Source: Eustoma russellianum (lineage: Eukaryota > Streptophyta > Magnoliopsida > Gentianales > Gentianaceae). Taken from it: 64,000 nucleotides of DNA. Positions 1 through 10,314 of this stretch are shown here, one piece after another. Numbering within the stretch: the stretch's first letter is position 1; each line of letters opens with the position of its first letter. Under the pieces are notes generated by a model. The model saw only the letters and a program-made list of their open reading frames with translations. It was not told the DNA's origin and did no database searches. Location: positions 35,797,657 through 35,861,656 of the forward strand of contig AP025043.1 in the NCBI GenBank assembly GCA_036186865.1, written 5' to 3'. The translations under genes and the position numbers were made by a program.

Positions 1-935
1 CGTAGAAAACCGAATTTTCGACATTTATCGATTACCCGATTCTTCTCTAATTAAATTCCAACTTTTTGCACATGCTATATATATTATGTTACACATAATA
101 TACATAAATTAAACTTTAATATTCGGCACTTAGGCTGATCTTAAAGTGGCGCCCAAACATGTGTCAAAATTGAAATTGGAATCTCCACAATTTGGCCTTA
201 ATTGAGGGTGATTTGTGTGTGTCAACATGGAATGATTTTATGGCTGCACATACCATGTAAGCCACGAAATTTGTGGCCATTTTTGAAGTGTAGGGGCTGG
301 CCATCTATTTATGACAAGTACGTGACACGTTGGCAAAGTTTCTGTATTCGCCCGATATGACAGTTTTCGGTTTAAATTTAACGTGTCGTAATAAATTTGT
401 CATCCCCATGACTTATATCATATGATATAAGACCTGAATATAATCATAAATATGAGTTAATTATAGTGGTGTGACGTTAACGTACGTATGTAAAATATAT
501 AACGTGTCTGTAGTACGTTGGAATATATGTGTATGTGTCTTTTAAAAAAAATCTGAATATATATATATATTGAAAAACGTGTGATATAAGGGGGGTGAAG
601 AACTTTCCTTTCTTCAACTTGTTGCCTTTGTGCCTTTTCCAAGTATGGCTTCCTTTAATGAACTACTTAGTTTAATTATCTAATTACTTCACTTAATGAA
701 CTAGTTTAGTTCATTAATGATGGCACCTGAAAATAGCTCAAACACAACAAATGTTTGTCATTTGATGTAAGCTTTAAAGCTTCATGGCTCGTTCATACGA
801 AAACATTATATATGATCTATATAAGGCAAACTTTATGAAACAACGTGTCATGTCATAAAATATGTCATGCATTTCTTTGTAACACGTTATTTAAGTCATG
901 CATTTTGAAATCACTCAAACCCCTCTTTCTCTACA
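1..935 (-). repeat. copia1 3' LTR, partial (first 935 bp of LTR)
   Basis: Minus-strand LTR starting TGTAG at 935, immediately after the polypurine tract, and running off the left edge. It matches copia1's own 5' LTR at 50522-51416 almost base for base, and the plus-strand LTRs starting at 24494, 52332 and 56637 in inverted orientation. It includes the perfect dyad CTTATATCATATGATATAAG at 412-431. About 2 kb of this LTR is missing to the left. Confidence 0.92.
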
Positions 936-1155
936 ATCTCCCCCTTTTGATGATTTACAAAATAACCTACATTCATGATTTTAATCTTATCGCTCCCCCT
1001 TCAATCGTGCATAAATTCAAATTTTGAATTTCAAATTTCAAATCCACTCCCCCTTTATTTATGCAATCAGTTTCTCTCTCCCCCTTAAATCATGCATTCT
1101 CTCCCCCTTTATTTTTGAAAGTCGATCAAAAATGCATGTAAATATGGAAAGATAA
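936..1155 (-). promoter_or_regulatory. copia1 3' tail with five polypurine-tract-like motifs
   Basis: On the minus strand this non-coding tail between the end of pol and the 3' LTR holds five G-rich purine runs of the form AAGGGGGAG, the last (AAAAGGGGGAGAT) abutting the LTR at 936. Plus-strand synthesis in LTR elements is primed from the tract next to the LTR; multiple tracts are a described Sirevirus trait. The same five-motif tail occurs in copia2 at 56455-56636. Confidence 0.82.
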
Positions 1156-1755
1156 TCAAATCAAATCAACAGAAATCATGCCTAATTTAGAACGAAGATT
1201 TTTATACGTGGCTTGATTTGATGCTTTAGTAAAAATATCCGCTACTTGTGCCTTTGTGCGTACGTGATCTATGTCAATATCACCATTACTTACGTGATCA
1301 CGAAGAAAATGATAGCGTACTTCTATATGCTTGGCCTTAGAGTGTAGCACGGGGTTCTTAGATAGGTTAATTGCACTCATACTATCACAATATATAGGAA
1401 TTTTATTTACGGTAATTCCAAAGTCCAAAAGTTGTTGTTTTATCCATAGCAATTGTGTGCAACAAAGACTAAGTGACATGTACTCAGCTTCAGTAGTGGA
1501 TAAAGCTACGCTTGCTTGCTTTTTTGGAAAACCATGAAATAAGTGAGTTTCCTATAAATTGGGAAGTGCCACTCGTGCTTTTTCTATCTATTTTACATCC
1601 ACCATAATCAGCATCAGTGTAGGCATGCAAATTAAAGTCACAATCTTTATCATACCAAATGCCTAAGGTGGGTGTGTGCTTAATATATCGGAACATTCTT
1701 TTCACCACATTAAAGTGAGACACCTTAGGTTGACTTTGAAAACGTGCACATATAC
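1156..1755 (-). pseudogene. copia1 pol, C-terminal part: end of RT and RNase H
   Basis: Minus-strand reading gives the copia RT tail (ARFQSQPKVSHFNVVKRMFR), the RNase H segment TDADYGGCKIDRKSTSG and, in another frame, EAEYMSLSLCCTQLLWIKQQ through CDSMSAINLSKNPVLHSKAKH and HVRTKAQVADIFTKA. This is the normal order of a copia RNase H; the D, E and D positions are all visible. One extra A in a run near 1527 shifts the frame between the two pieces. The upstream part of the same protein lies at 19080 and beyond: solo LTR A was inserted between codons for SVC and CARF. The stop after SVDLI at about 1156 is the natural end. Confidence 0.9.
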
Positions 1756-2639
1756 TGTGGCGCCCCGCACCCCGGCCCAGCCGAAGTCGGTGCACCCGCC
1801 GTACTTCACTAAGGAGAGTACTAGGCGTCGTTCCATACGTGTCATGATCCACGATATAATGCATGGATTTTTCGCGCTTACACGTAAATAAATAAGCGAA
1901 ACCGTGGAAGAATTTAAAACATCAAATTAAAAACATCCACCCGACCATTCATAGTTTACATCCCAGATCAAAAGTCTCGAAAGTCACAGAAACAAATGTT
2001 TTCCATCTCAAATACATCATCAGTCATCAGTCATAGATGGCCAGTCAGGTCTCCTAAATTCGTCCACTCCTCGCTGCGCTCATGGGTAGGGGACTCTGGG
2101 CTCATCCTCAATCTACTCTACTTTATTCTCTGCAACCTCTAGGAGGAAAAATAGGGGGTGAGTGACAAAGTCACCAGCAAGTATAGTATAATAATTGAGG
2201 ATTAAATGGAAAGTGCGTACAAGAACCGAACCCCAAAAAGATTTCGGTTTAGAAGAATACCTGTCCTCCATCCAGTACTCGATAGGGATCAACACTTAAT
2301 GTATCAAGATCATGAGTTAACAAAATCGTTACTTAATACATAACATAACAATAGAAGACTGTAACTCGCATCAATTCATAACATAACAAGAGTCATCACT
2401 TAATGAAATCATACTTAGGATCTACAAGGTCATAACGACTTAGTCTAAGTATCATGTGCCACTACACAATGACTCCATAAATATGATATGCATGCATATG
2501 AATGTGTGATGCATCATGATAAAAATGAGAATATGACTTTTCATGCTTTTCTTTCAAATCATCGTCGTCAGAAAACAACTGAGTATTCAGATCTATCTTC
2601 CTGGATCTGAGGCGGTAACGTCTCCCCTTCGAATCTATT

Positions 2640-2790
2640 ATTCCCGGATTTGGAACGGTAACGTCATCACTTATCGGGTCTATTCTTCTCCGGGCCCGAA
2701 TGGTCATTATTAGGTCTATTCTTCTCTGGGCCTGAACGGTCATTATCAGGTCTATTCTTCTCCGGGCCTGAACGGTCATATCATCAGATC
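2640..2790 (-). repeat. Minisatellite in LTR A, 36-bp unit, about three copies
   Basis: The unit contains GGTCTATTCTTCT then a G/C-rich core and GAACGGTCATTAT; copies begin near 2678, 2713 and 2749. The equivalent minisatellite occurs in the 3' third of every chromovirus LTR in the window with units of 36 to 45 bp. The 36-bp period is a multiple of three, which creates a chance repetitive ORF. Confidence 0.75.
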
Positions 2791-5506
2791 CATTAACCCG
2801 GATCTGTGCGGGTTCTTACTGGCCAGGCACATACACACACGATACCGGTGGGGAAGCGTTCTTTTAAAAACAGGATCATCTTTTGAAAACGCTTTTCATC
2901 TTTCTTTCGCATAAAATCAATGCCATAAATCATGTAAGTGACGATGATGCAATGTATGATATGTAGTATGCAAACCATGGCATAACCCGTTACATATACA
3001 TATATGTACGTCTCGTCGCTATGCTAAAAAATTTCCAGCTTAGTGGCGCCAACTTCTCTTAGTGATTTCCTTTTTAAAGTAATCATTTTAAACTAAGTGG
3101 TTCGCATGTACTCCTTCATATATGTCTTAAGTGATTGCCATGAAAGTGTTACGGAATTATGATATCGATAGGTGAATCATTTATTCTTTTTCATAAAGCG
3201 GATACAAACTGAATTCTGGAATGACCAATTTTACTATAAAATTTATTGTGACCAAATCGTAAGTCCTTTTTCGGCAATTCCAACTCTCCAGATTAATAAA
3301 CACATTGGACTAGCATCTTACCAAAATTTAGCCAAATTGCATTTTTTTAAGGTCCAATTCCAGATCATGAAACATACCACGCTAATTCTGTCAGTCCAGC
3401 GAATTTCAGCCCGGCCCATTTTACTAGAAAACTCATTAAAAATAAACCGTAATCCATTTTGTCAAAATTCCAACTCTCACCTTTACTTTATTCATAGGGT
3501 TAGTTTCATACCGAAAATTAGCTAATTTGTGTATATGTAAGGTCCATTTCTAGGCTACTCAACGAGTTACTTAAATTCTGTCCAGTACAATATTCTCAGC
3601 AGGACCAACTTTACTAGGAAATTTATTAAAAATACACCTTAGCTCTTTTTAATGAAATTCCAACTCTCACATCTAATATACACATAAAACTAGTGTCATA
3701 CCAAAAATCAACTAAATTGAAAGTTCCTAAGGTCTTTTTTAAGGTCCCATAAAACAGCCAAATTTCTGTCCTGTTCCAGTAAATTTCCTAGTTTGTCACA
3801 TTTCCTTCCTAAATGACCTTAACTTGCATTTTTGTCCTAAACACTTAATTAAGCATCAAACTTACTCTTTTTATAGGAAATTTACAGGTTCAACATGCTA
3901 CAAATATCACATGAAAATCCCTTACCAAACAGTTTATACACCATAATACATCATCCTTTGGCTAACATACAACATTCCTACTAAAACAACACTAGCAACG
4001 ATTTCGGGTGCACACGCACCCTTCTCACCAACAGCCCCTTTTTCGGTGCATGCAAGACAAAATGATGTATCCAAGTACATGTTAAGTTTAACACACAACA
4101 AGAGCATAACCTTGTCTCCTCCTTACCACTTAAGTTGTCATTTTCATGCAAAATCACTCTTATTTCCTTCACCCTCTCCACCATATGCCCTTTTCATGGA
4201 AAAGAAAAGATCTTTAGCATGTTCAACTTCGATTAACTCATAATGGTGCGTAAAGTCCACAAAGATTACATCTTTTAAACAAAATCTCACACCTACACAC
4301 CAAATGGCCCCTAGGCCGAAAGTTTAGGCATCAGACTTAGCACATAACAACTAAGATTAGATCTTAAGTTTAATTAGCCATTCATGCACACACTCTCACA
4401 TTCAAGCCACAAAGAGTATAGTGTACTTTCCTTTGAAGTCCTTGGTTTTTGCTTGGACTTGTTGGTAGGAGAAGCATTTCCTCCCATCTTTCCCTATTAC
4501 ATACGGCGTATAGTAGTTGTTAGCCACTTCCTTATTCTCATAACTTAACTAAGTTGAGGGTTAGGTGATCTTACCATTTGCATCTTGAACGGGTTGAGAA
4601 CGATCCACTCTTGCTAAGACACACCCTCTCGTCTATCGTCTTGAGGCCTTCTCCTAGTGCCGTGATGGTCACGGTTTTATCAAAGAAGAGGAGGCTTTGT
4701 GAGCTTCAACCTCTAAGATGTAACTTATTGAAAATTATGGAGAGTGATCTTACCTAGACAACTCTTGAGATTGGAGGGTTCTTAGCTTTCTCTTGTTCAA
4801 GGCTCCATCCGGTTTCTTTTGAAAGGAGGGAGGGAAGGTTTTGAAAACTATTCCTTGAATAATACTTAAATGTGGGGGAATTAAGGAGGCTTTTGTGTTA
4901 AAAGAGAAGAGATTACTCTTCTTGGGGGAAGGTAGCCGGCGGCTCCTCATGGGAAGGGGAAAAGTCCTACTTAAATGAACAATCTCTTTACATCCCAACC
5001 ACATCTCCCTTTTAAGGCTCTTAATAAATTTTTGATTGTAATAACTTATCCCCTAAGGCCTTATGGCCGAAACACACATATATTCCATGTATGTACCTTT
5101 CCCTCAATAACGCATGTATGTACATGTTTTTATATATTTATATATCTATCTTATATCACCATCATTTAAGTGTACTTTTCATAAACATAATTCATTTTTG
5201 CTGCACTTCTATTCATGTAACCGATATATATAGACACGTACATATACCCCACCTACATATCCCGTAATTCTTATCCGTGAGTGTATAGTTATATATATAT
5301 ACATGTATATACATATACGCATACACTCCCATGCACAGATCTATATTTCCTTTTAAAATAAGCCATAAATCATAAAAATACATATTATATCCGGATATGC
5401 TAAGTGGATGCGTATACATCCATATACATATATATTTAACCGTATAGGTGTTTATATATATATATACATATGCATATAATATACTTCCCTGAAAATCATT
5501 CTATGG

Positions 5507-5534
5507 CCATATATATATATATATATATATATAT
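5507..5534. repeat. (AT)n microsatellite
   Basis: About 14 uninterrupted AT dinucleotides inside LTR A, in a generally TA-rich stretch (5200-5600) rich in ATATAC and TATG words. Confidence 0.95.
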
Positions 5535-5846
5535 GTATAGATGCCTAGATCCGTAAATATATATATGTATGCATACTGATATGTATACCCGCATATTATT
5601 CATGATCTGTCCATATCTTCGATCTTGTTGTTGCACCTTAAAATCTAAACATGGATGATTCACTTTGGTATAAACGCAGGCTTAGGTCTTCGAAATTCAT
5701 GAAGTATCAAAAAGATACCTAGAGTCGCATACTCTTCTATATGGTCTTTTAAGTGGACTTTTCATCGCATTGTAACCCCCCCTTGAGTTATTTATTACAT
5801 GGTAGCTTTCACTTTATACGGTACTCATACACATATTTGTACGTCT

Positions 5847-5850
<4 letters not shown>

Positions 5851-5880
<30 letters not shown>
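5851..5880. repeat. (AT)n microsatellite
   Basis: Fifteen uninterrupted AT dinucleotides inside LTR A, about 400 bp from the gypsy1 insertion point. Pure runs like this are consistent with slippage within an old LTR. Confidence 0.95.
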
Positions 5881-5882
<2 letters not shown>

Positions 5883-6706
5883 AGTGCTTACACCAACGTG
5901 TCACGTGACCTACTAGACCTTAAGAATTTCTCTAATTAATGGCTAAAGTTCCTTTGGTATTACCTCAAAATGGTATCCAGCGGCCATGTTGGGAATGGAT
6001 GAAGAGAGTTCTCAATTTATTAAGGGCCTAATTTGGCCCATCTTTCGGAGTTTGTAGAAGGAACTCTATCCTTAGAACCCCTTATCCGAAAATTATTTGG
6101 GGCTATATGTAATTCAATTGAATCTTACCCAGGCTCCTATTTCCTTTTTCTTTATATTCTATGTAGATGCATGTGTTTGTGTATTAATATGGGCTTTCCC
6201 TTACGCATACTTCCTATGGACCATAATCCATTAATCCCCTTATCATATGACAGTCCATCCTGTGATATATATGTATATCCAGATTGTTGTAACCCAATAA
6301 AAGAATCCTTTTGTACCTAAGATTTGAGTTAGTGAACATGTGACAATATATGCTTGTAATTATAATTGATTAAGTCAATGATCATTATTATAAAGTATAT
6401 TACGAAAAGTACTATGTGCATTGTAGGGAAAAGACCAAAATTTCCCCAAGGCCTTGTAAGGTTTTTGCCAATAGCCAAGAAAGGCTAAAAATTTTCTTAA
6501 ATCACTATTTAAGAAATAAATAAATTGAATGGATATGTATTTTTAACAAAGGAAAAGAAAGGTAGCTAAAATCTAATAAGGCTTAGTTGGGGTCATTAAA
6601 GACCCCAACCGCCGGATGGTTTAAGGGGAGGGGGAGGCTAATTAAGGAGGATTACTTGACTAGAGTTAATGAGCCTCTACCCAAAGTTCAACTAGCTAGA
6701 ATTAAT

Positions 6707-6865
6707 TAAAAGTAACTAAGGTTAGTCAAAAGTAACTATGGTTACCATAAAGTAACCAAGGTTAGTAGTAAAGTAACCTTGGTTAACTAAAAAGTAACCA
6801 AGGTTAGAAATTTAATTTGAGTAACTAAGGTGAATTCCTTAACCTTACTATAGTGAAACCTTCAC
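6707..6865 (+). promoter_or_regulatory. Array of AAAGTAAC(C/T)-AGGTTA motifs in gypsy1 LTR
   Basis: About eight imperfect copies of AAAGTAAC(C/T)AAGGTTA spaced 17-28 bp, some in mirror arrangement (GTAACCTTGGTTAAC). The array precedes the C-rich block and the presumed transcribed leader, where an enhancer would be expected. Equivalent arrays occur at 15487-15640, 38420-38570, 47215-47350, 61510-61725 and inverted at 32490-32700. GGTTA/TAACC cores resemble MYB sites; that function is inference. Confidence 0.65.
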
Positions 6866-7039
6866 CCCACCCTTTTACCCCCCAACGGCTACAACATAGT
6901 AACCAAGAGAAAGTTCCCTCCAAAGAAAACCTAATCTCCATCGCACAACATTCAATAAGAAACACTCCTCTCTTCCTTCATCCATAAACCACACGGTCAA
7001 AGGGCATACCAAGGAGGATAAGATTCATACAAGTTCAAG

Positions 7040-7440
7040 AAGCAATAGGTAAGTGCACACTCAACCATTCAAGGAAAACTCTTATATTTTATATAGTTTA
7101 AAGACTCACTCATCTCTTTTGCCCTAAACCGTGACCTTCAATGGTCACTAGGCTCAAGAATCTTAAGCCTTTAAGGACTCTAGCTTAGAGAAGCTTGGAT
7201 ACCACTCAAGCTCCTTTTGGTAAGTCATCTAGCCCTTTTTCTAAGTGAATATTTTAGTTAAAGGTGTAAACTAATCTTGCTCCTTTTTCCTCTTCACCAC
7301 CGTGGGATACATGCATAAGAAGGGAGAAAGATTTCAACTTTCCCTACACCTTTCCAAGAAGAGTAAGCAAAAAGGCAAGTACACTATACTCTTTGTGGCT
7401 TGAATGTGAGAGTGTGTGCATGAATGGCTAGTTAAACTTA
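7040..7440 (+). promoter_or_regulatory. Conserved splice-site-like series in LTR leader (gypsy1)
   Basis: Donor-like AG/GTAAGT at 7049, then ACCGTGACC with CACTAG about 20 nt on, donor-like TTTTG/GTAAGT at 7220, then ACCGTGGGATA with GCATAAG, and a GC-type donor AAAG/GCAAGT at 7375. The same series in the same order occurs in gypsy2, LTR A, LTR B, LTR D-prime and element D although the bases around them differ widely. This would fit a multi-exon untranslated leader; there is no transcript evidence here. Confidence 0.5.
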
Positions 7441-7989
7441 AGATCTAATCTTAGTTGGTATGTGCTAAGTTTGAATGCTTAAACTTTCGGCCTAGGGCCA
7501 TTTGGTGTGTAGGTGTGAGATTTTATTCAAAAGATATAATCTTTGTGGATTATATGTACTATTATGTGTTAATCTGAGTTGGACATCTTAAAGATCTTCT
7601 CTTTTCCATGACAAAGGCACACGGTGGAGAGGGTGAAGGAAATAAGAGTGATTTTGCATGAAAATGACAACTTATGTGGTAAAGGGGAGATATGGTTATG
7701 TTCTTATGAGTGTTAAGCTTAACTTGCTCTTGGATACATCATTTTTCTTGCATGCACCGAAAAAGGGGTTGTTGGTGAGAAGGGTGCGTGTGCACCCAAA
7801 ATCGTTGATAAATGTTGATTAGTAGGAATGTTGTATGTTAGCCAAAGAATGATGTATGGGGGTGTACAAAATGTTTTTGTAAGGGGTTTTCATGTGATTT
7901 TGGTAACATGTTGAGCCTGTAAATCTCATATAAAAAGAGTAAGTTTGATGCTTATTTAAGTGTTTATGACAAAAATGCAAGTTAAGTTC

Positions 7990-8600
7990 ATTTAGGAAGG
8001 AAATATGACAATCTAGGAAATTTACTGGAACAGGACAGAAATTTGGGCTGTTTTGTAAGACCTGAAAAGGGACCTTAGGAACTTTCAATTTAGTTTATTT
8101 TTGGTGTGACATTATTTTTATGTGTATATTAGATGTGAGAGTTGGAATTTCATTAAAAGGAGCTACGGTTTATTTTTAATAAATTTCCTAGTAAGATTGG
8201 TCCTGCTGAGAACACTGTACTGAACAGAATTTAAGTAACTCGTTGAGCAGCCTAGAAATAGACCTTAGAAGTATACAAATTAGCCAATTTTCGGTATTAT
8301 ACTAACCCTATGAATGAAGTAAAGGTGAAAGTTGGAATTTTGACAAAATGGGTTACGGTTTATTTTTAATGAATTTTCTAGTAAAGTGTGTCAGGCTGAA
8401 ATTCGCTGGGCTGACAGAATTAGTTTGTCACGTTGCATAATCTGAAATTGTACCTTAGAAAAATGCAATTGGGCAAAATTTTGGTAAGATGCTATTCCAA
8501 TGAGTTTATTAAGCTGGAGAGTTGGAATTATCAAAAAAGGACTTAAGGATTGGTCACAATAAATTTTATAGCGAAATTGGTCATTCCAGAGTTCAGTTTG
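7990..8600 (+). repeat. About 190-bp degenerate tandem repeats in gypsy1 5' LTR
   Basis: The word GTTGGAATT recurs at 8141, 8331 and 8521, exactly 190 bp apart, each followed by AAAAGG or AAAATGG, then a TTTTTAAT-AATTT-CTAG block and a GGACAGAA- or GACAGAATT-type block. A fourth, partial unit precedes them. Unit similarity is low but word order is kept. Confidence 0.75.
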
Positions 8601-10019
8601 TAACCGCTTTATGAAAAAGGGAAAATGACTCCCTTATCGATATCGTAATTCCGTAAAATTTTCACGGCAATCACTTACGACATATATGAAGGAGTACATG
8701 TGAACCACTTGGTTTAAAATAATTATTTTAATAGGAAATCATTAAGGAGAAATTGACGCCACTAAGCTGGAAATTTACCAGCATAGCGACGAGATGTACC
8801 TATATGTATATGTAACGCATTATGACATGGTTTGCATACTACATGTCATGCATTGCATCATCGTCACTCACATGATTTACATCATTGATTTTATGTGAAA
8901 GAAAGATGAAAAGCATTTTCAAAAAGATGATTTTTGTTTTTAAAAGAACGCTTCCCCACCGGTACCATGTGTGAGTATGAACTTGGCCAGTAAGAACCCG
9001 CCCAGATCCGAGTTAATTGATCTGATAGTATCACCGTTCAGGCCCGAAGAGAATAGACTTGATGATGACCGTTCGGGCCCGGAGAGAATAGACCCGATAA
9101 GAAGATGACGTTACTGTTCCGAATCCGGGAATAATAGATTCGAAGGGGAGACGTTACCGCCTTAGATCCAGGAAGATAGATATGAACACTGTTGTTTTCT
9201 GACGATGATGATTTGAAAGAAAAGCATGAAAAGTCATGTTCTCATTTTTATCATGATGCATCACACGTACATATGCATGCATGTCATGTTTACGGAGTCA
9301 TTGTGTAGTGACACATGATACTTAGACCAAGCTGTGATGACCTTGTAGATCCTAAGTATGACTTCTTTAAGTGATGATTCTTATTATGCTATGAATTGAT
9401 GCGAGTTACAGTCTTTTATTGTTATATTCTGTATTAAGCAATGATTTTATTTAAGTTATGATCTTGATGCATTAAGTGATGATCCCTATCGAGTATTGGA
9501 TGGAGGACAGGTATGCTTCTAGACCGAATTTATTTTTGGGGTTCGGTTCTTGTACGCACTTTCCATTTAATCCTCAATTATTATAGTATACTTGCTGGTG
9601 ACCTTGTCACTCACCCCCTATTTTTCCTCCCAGAGGCTGCAGGGAATAAAGTAGAGTGGATTGAGGATGAGCCTAGGGTCCCCTACACATGAGCGCAGCG
9701 AGGAGTGGACGAGTTTAGGAGACATGACTGGCCAGCTATGACTGAAGACTGAATTGTGTATTTGGGAAGGAAAACATTTGCTTTTGTCACATTTCGATAC
9801 ATTTGTTCTGGGTTGTAAACTCTGAATGATCGTGTGGATGTTTTTAATTTGAAGTTTTAAATTCTGCCACGGTTTCGCATACTTATTTTGTGTGTAAGAG
9901 CGAAAATCCATGCATTATACCATGGATCATGACACGTATGGGACGACGCCTAGTACTCTCCTAAGTGAAGTACGGCGGGTGACCGACTTCGGCAGGGCCA
10001 GGGTGTGGGCTGCCACAGG

Positions 10020-10031
10020 TGGTATCAGAGC
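10020..10031 (+). promoter_or_regulatory. gypsy1 primer binding site (initiator tRNA-Met type)
   Basis: TGGTATCAGAGC two bases after the LTR end at 10017. This is the standard plant LTR-element site complementary to the 3' end of tRNA-iMet, where minus-strand DNA synthesis starts. Confidence 0.95.
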
Positions 10032-10314
10032 TAAGGCTCCAGATCCGGGCAGAATATAAGATTCGGTTATGATTGTAGTCAACTAAGTTTGATCTTAGAT
10101 CTAAGTTCTGATCATAGATGAGAGTGGCCTTAGAATAGGACAACTTAGATTAGAAAATTAGGGTACGGCCCATTGATGATGCCCTAATTAATGACCAATC
10201 ACAAAATTTAGTTTATAACGTATGCACGTATATGCTCCTCTGATATGCTAAATTAAATTCTGCTACTTATTATGACATTCCCGTATTGAATAAAGTCGAC
10301 ACTGCATACTGCAG
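10032..10314 (+). other. gypsy1 untranslated leader upstream of gag
   Basis: About 280 bp without coding potential between the primer site and gag. It ends in TACTGCAG immediately before the gag ATG, an acceptor-like sequence preserved in gypsy2 at 42006-42013. Packaging signals normally lie in this part of an LTR element, but I can point to none. Confidence 0.7.

Larger units (their letters stand above)
6285..10017 (+). repeat. gypsy1 5' LTR (3733 bp)
   Basis: Runs from TGTTGTAACCC to CCACA, directly followed by the primer site. Internal modules in order: a cluster of AAAGTAAC motifs (6707-6865), C-rich CCCTTTTACCCCCC then CAACGGCTAC (about 6875), splice-like motifs (7040-7440), about 190-bp degenerate repeats (7990-8600), a short minisatellite with ACCGTTCGGGCCCGGAGAG (9030-9110), and a conserved end block from 9480. 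The promoter should lie in this LTR; I cannot place the start site securely. Confidence 0.95.

Noticed and set aside
6707..6865. TAACC/GGTTA words as interstitial telomere repeats
   Set aside because: The motif is AAAGTAAC with variable 17-28 bp spacing, not tandem heptamers.
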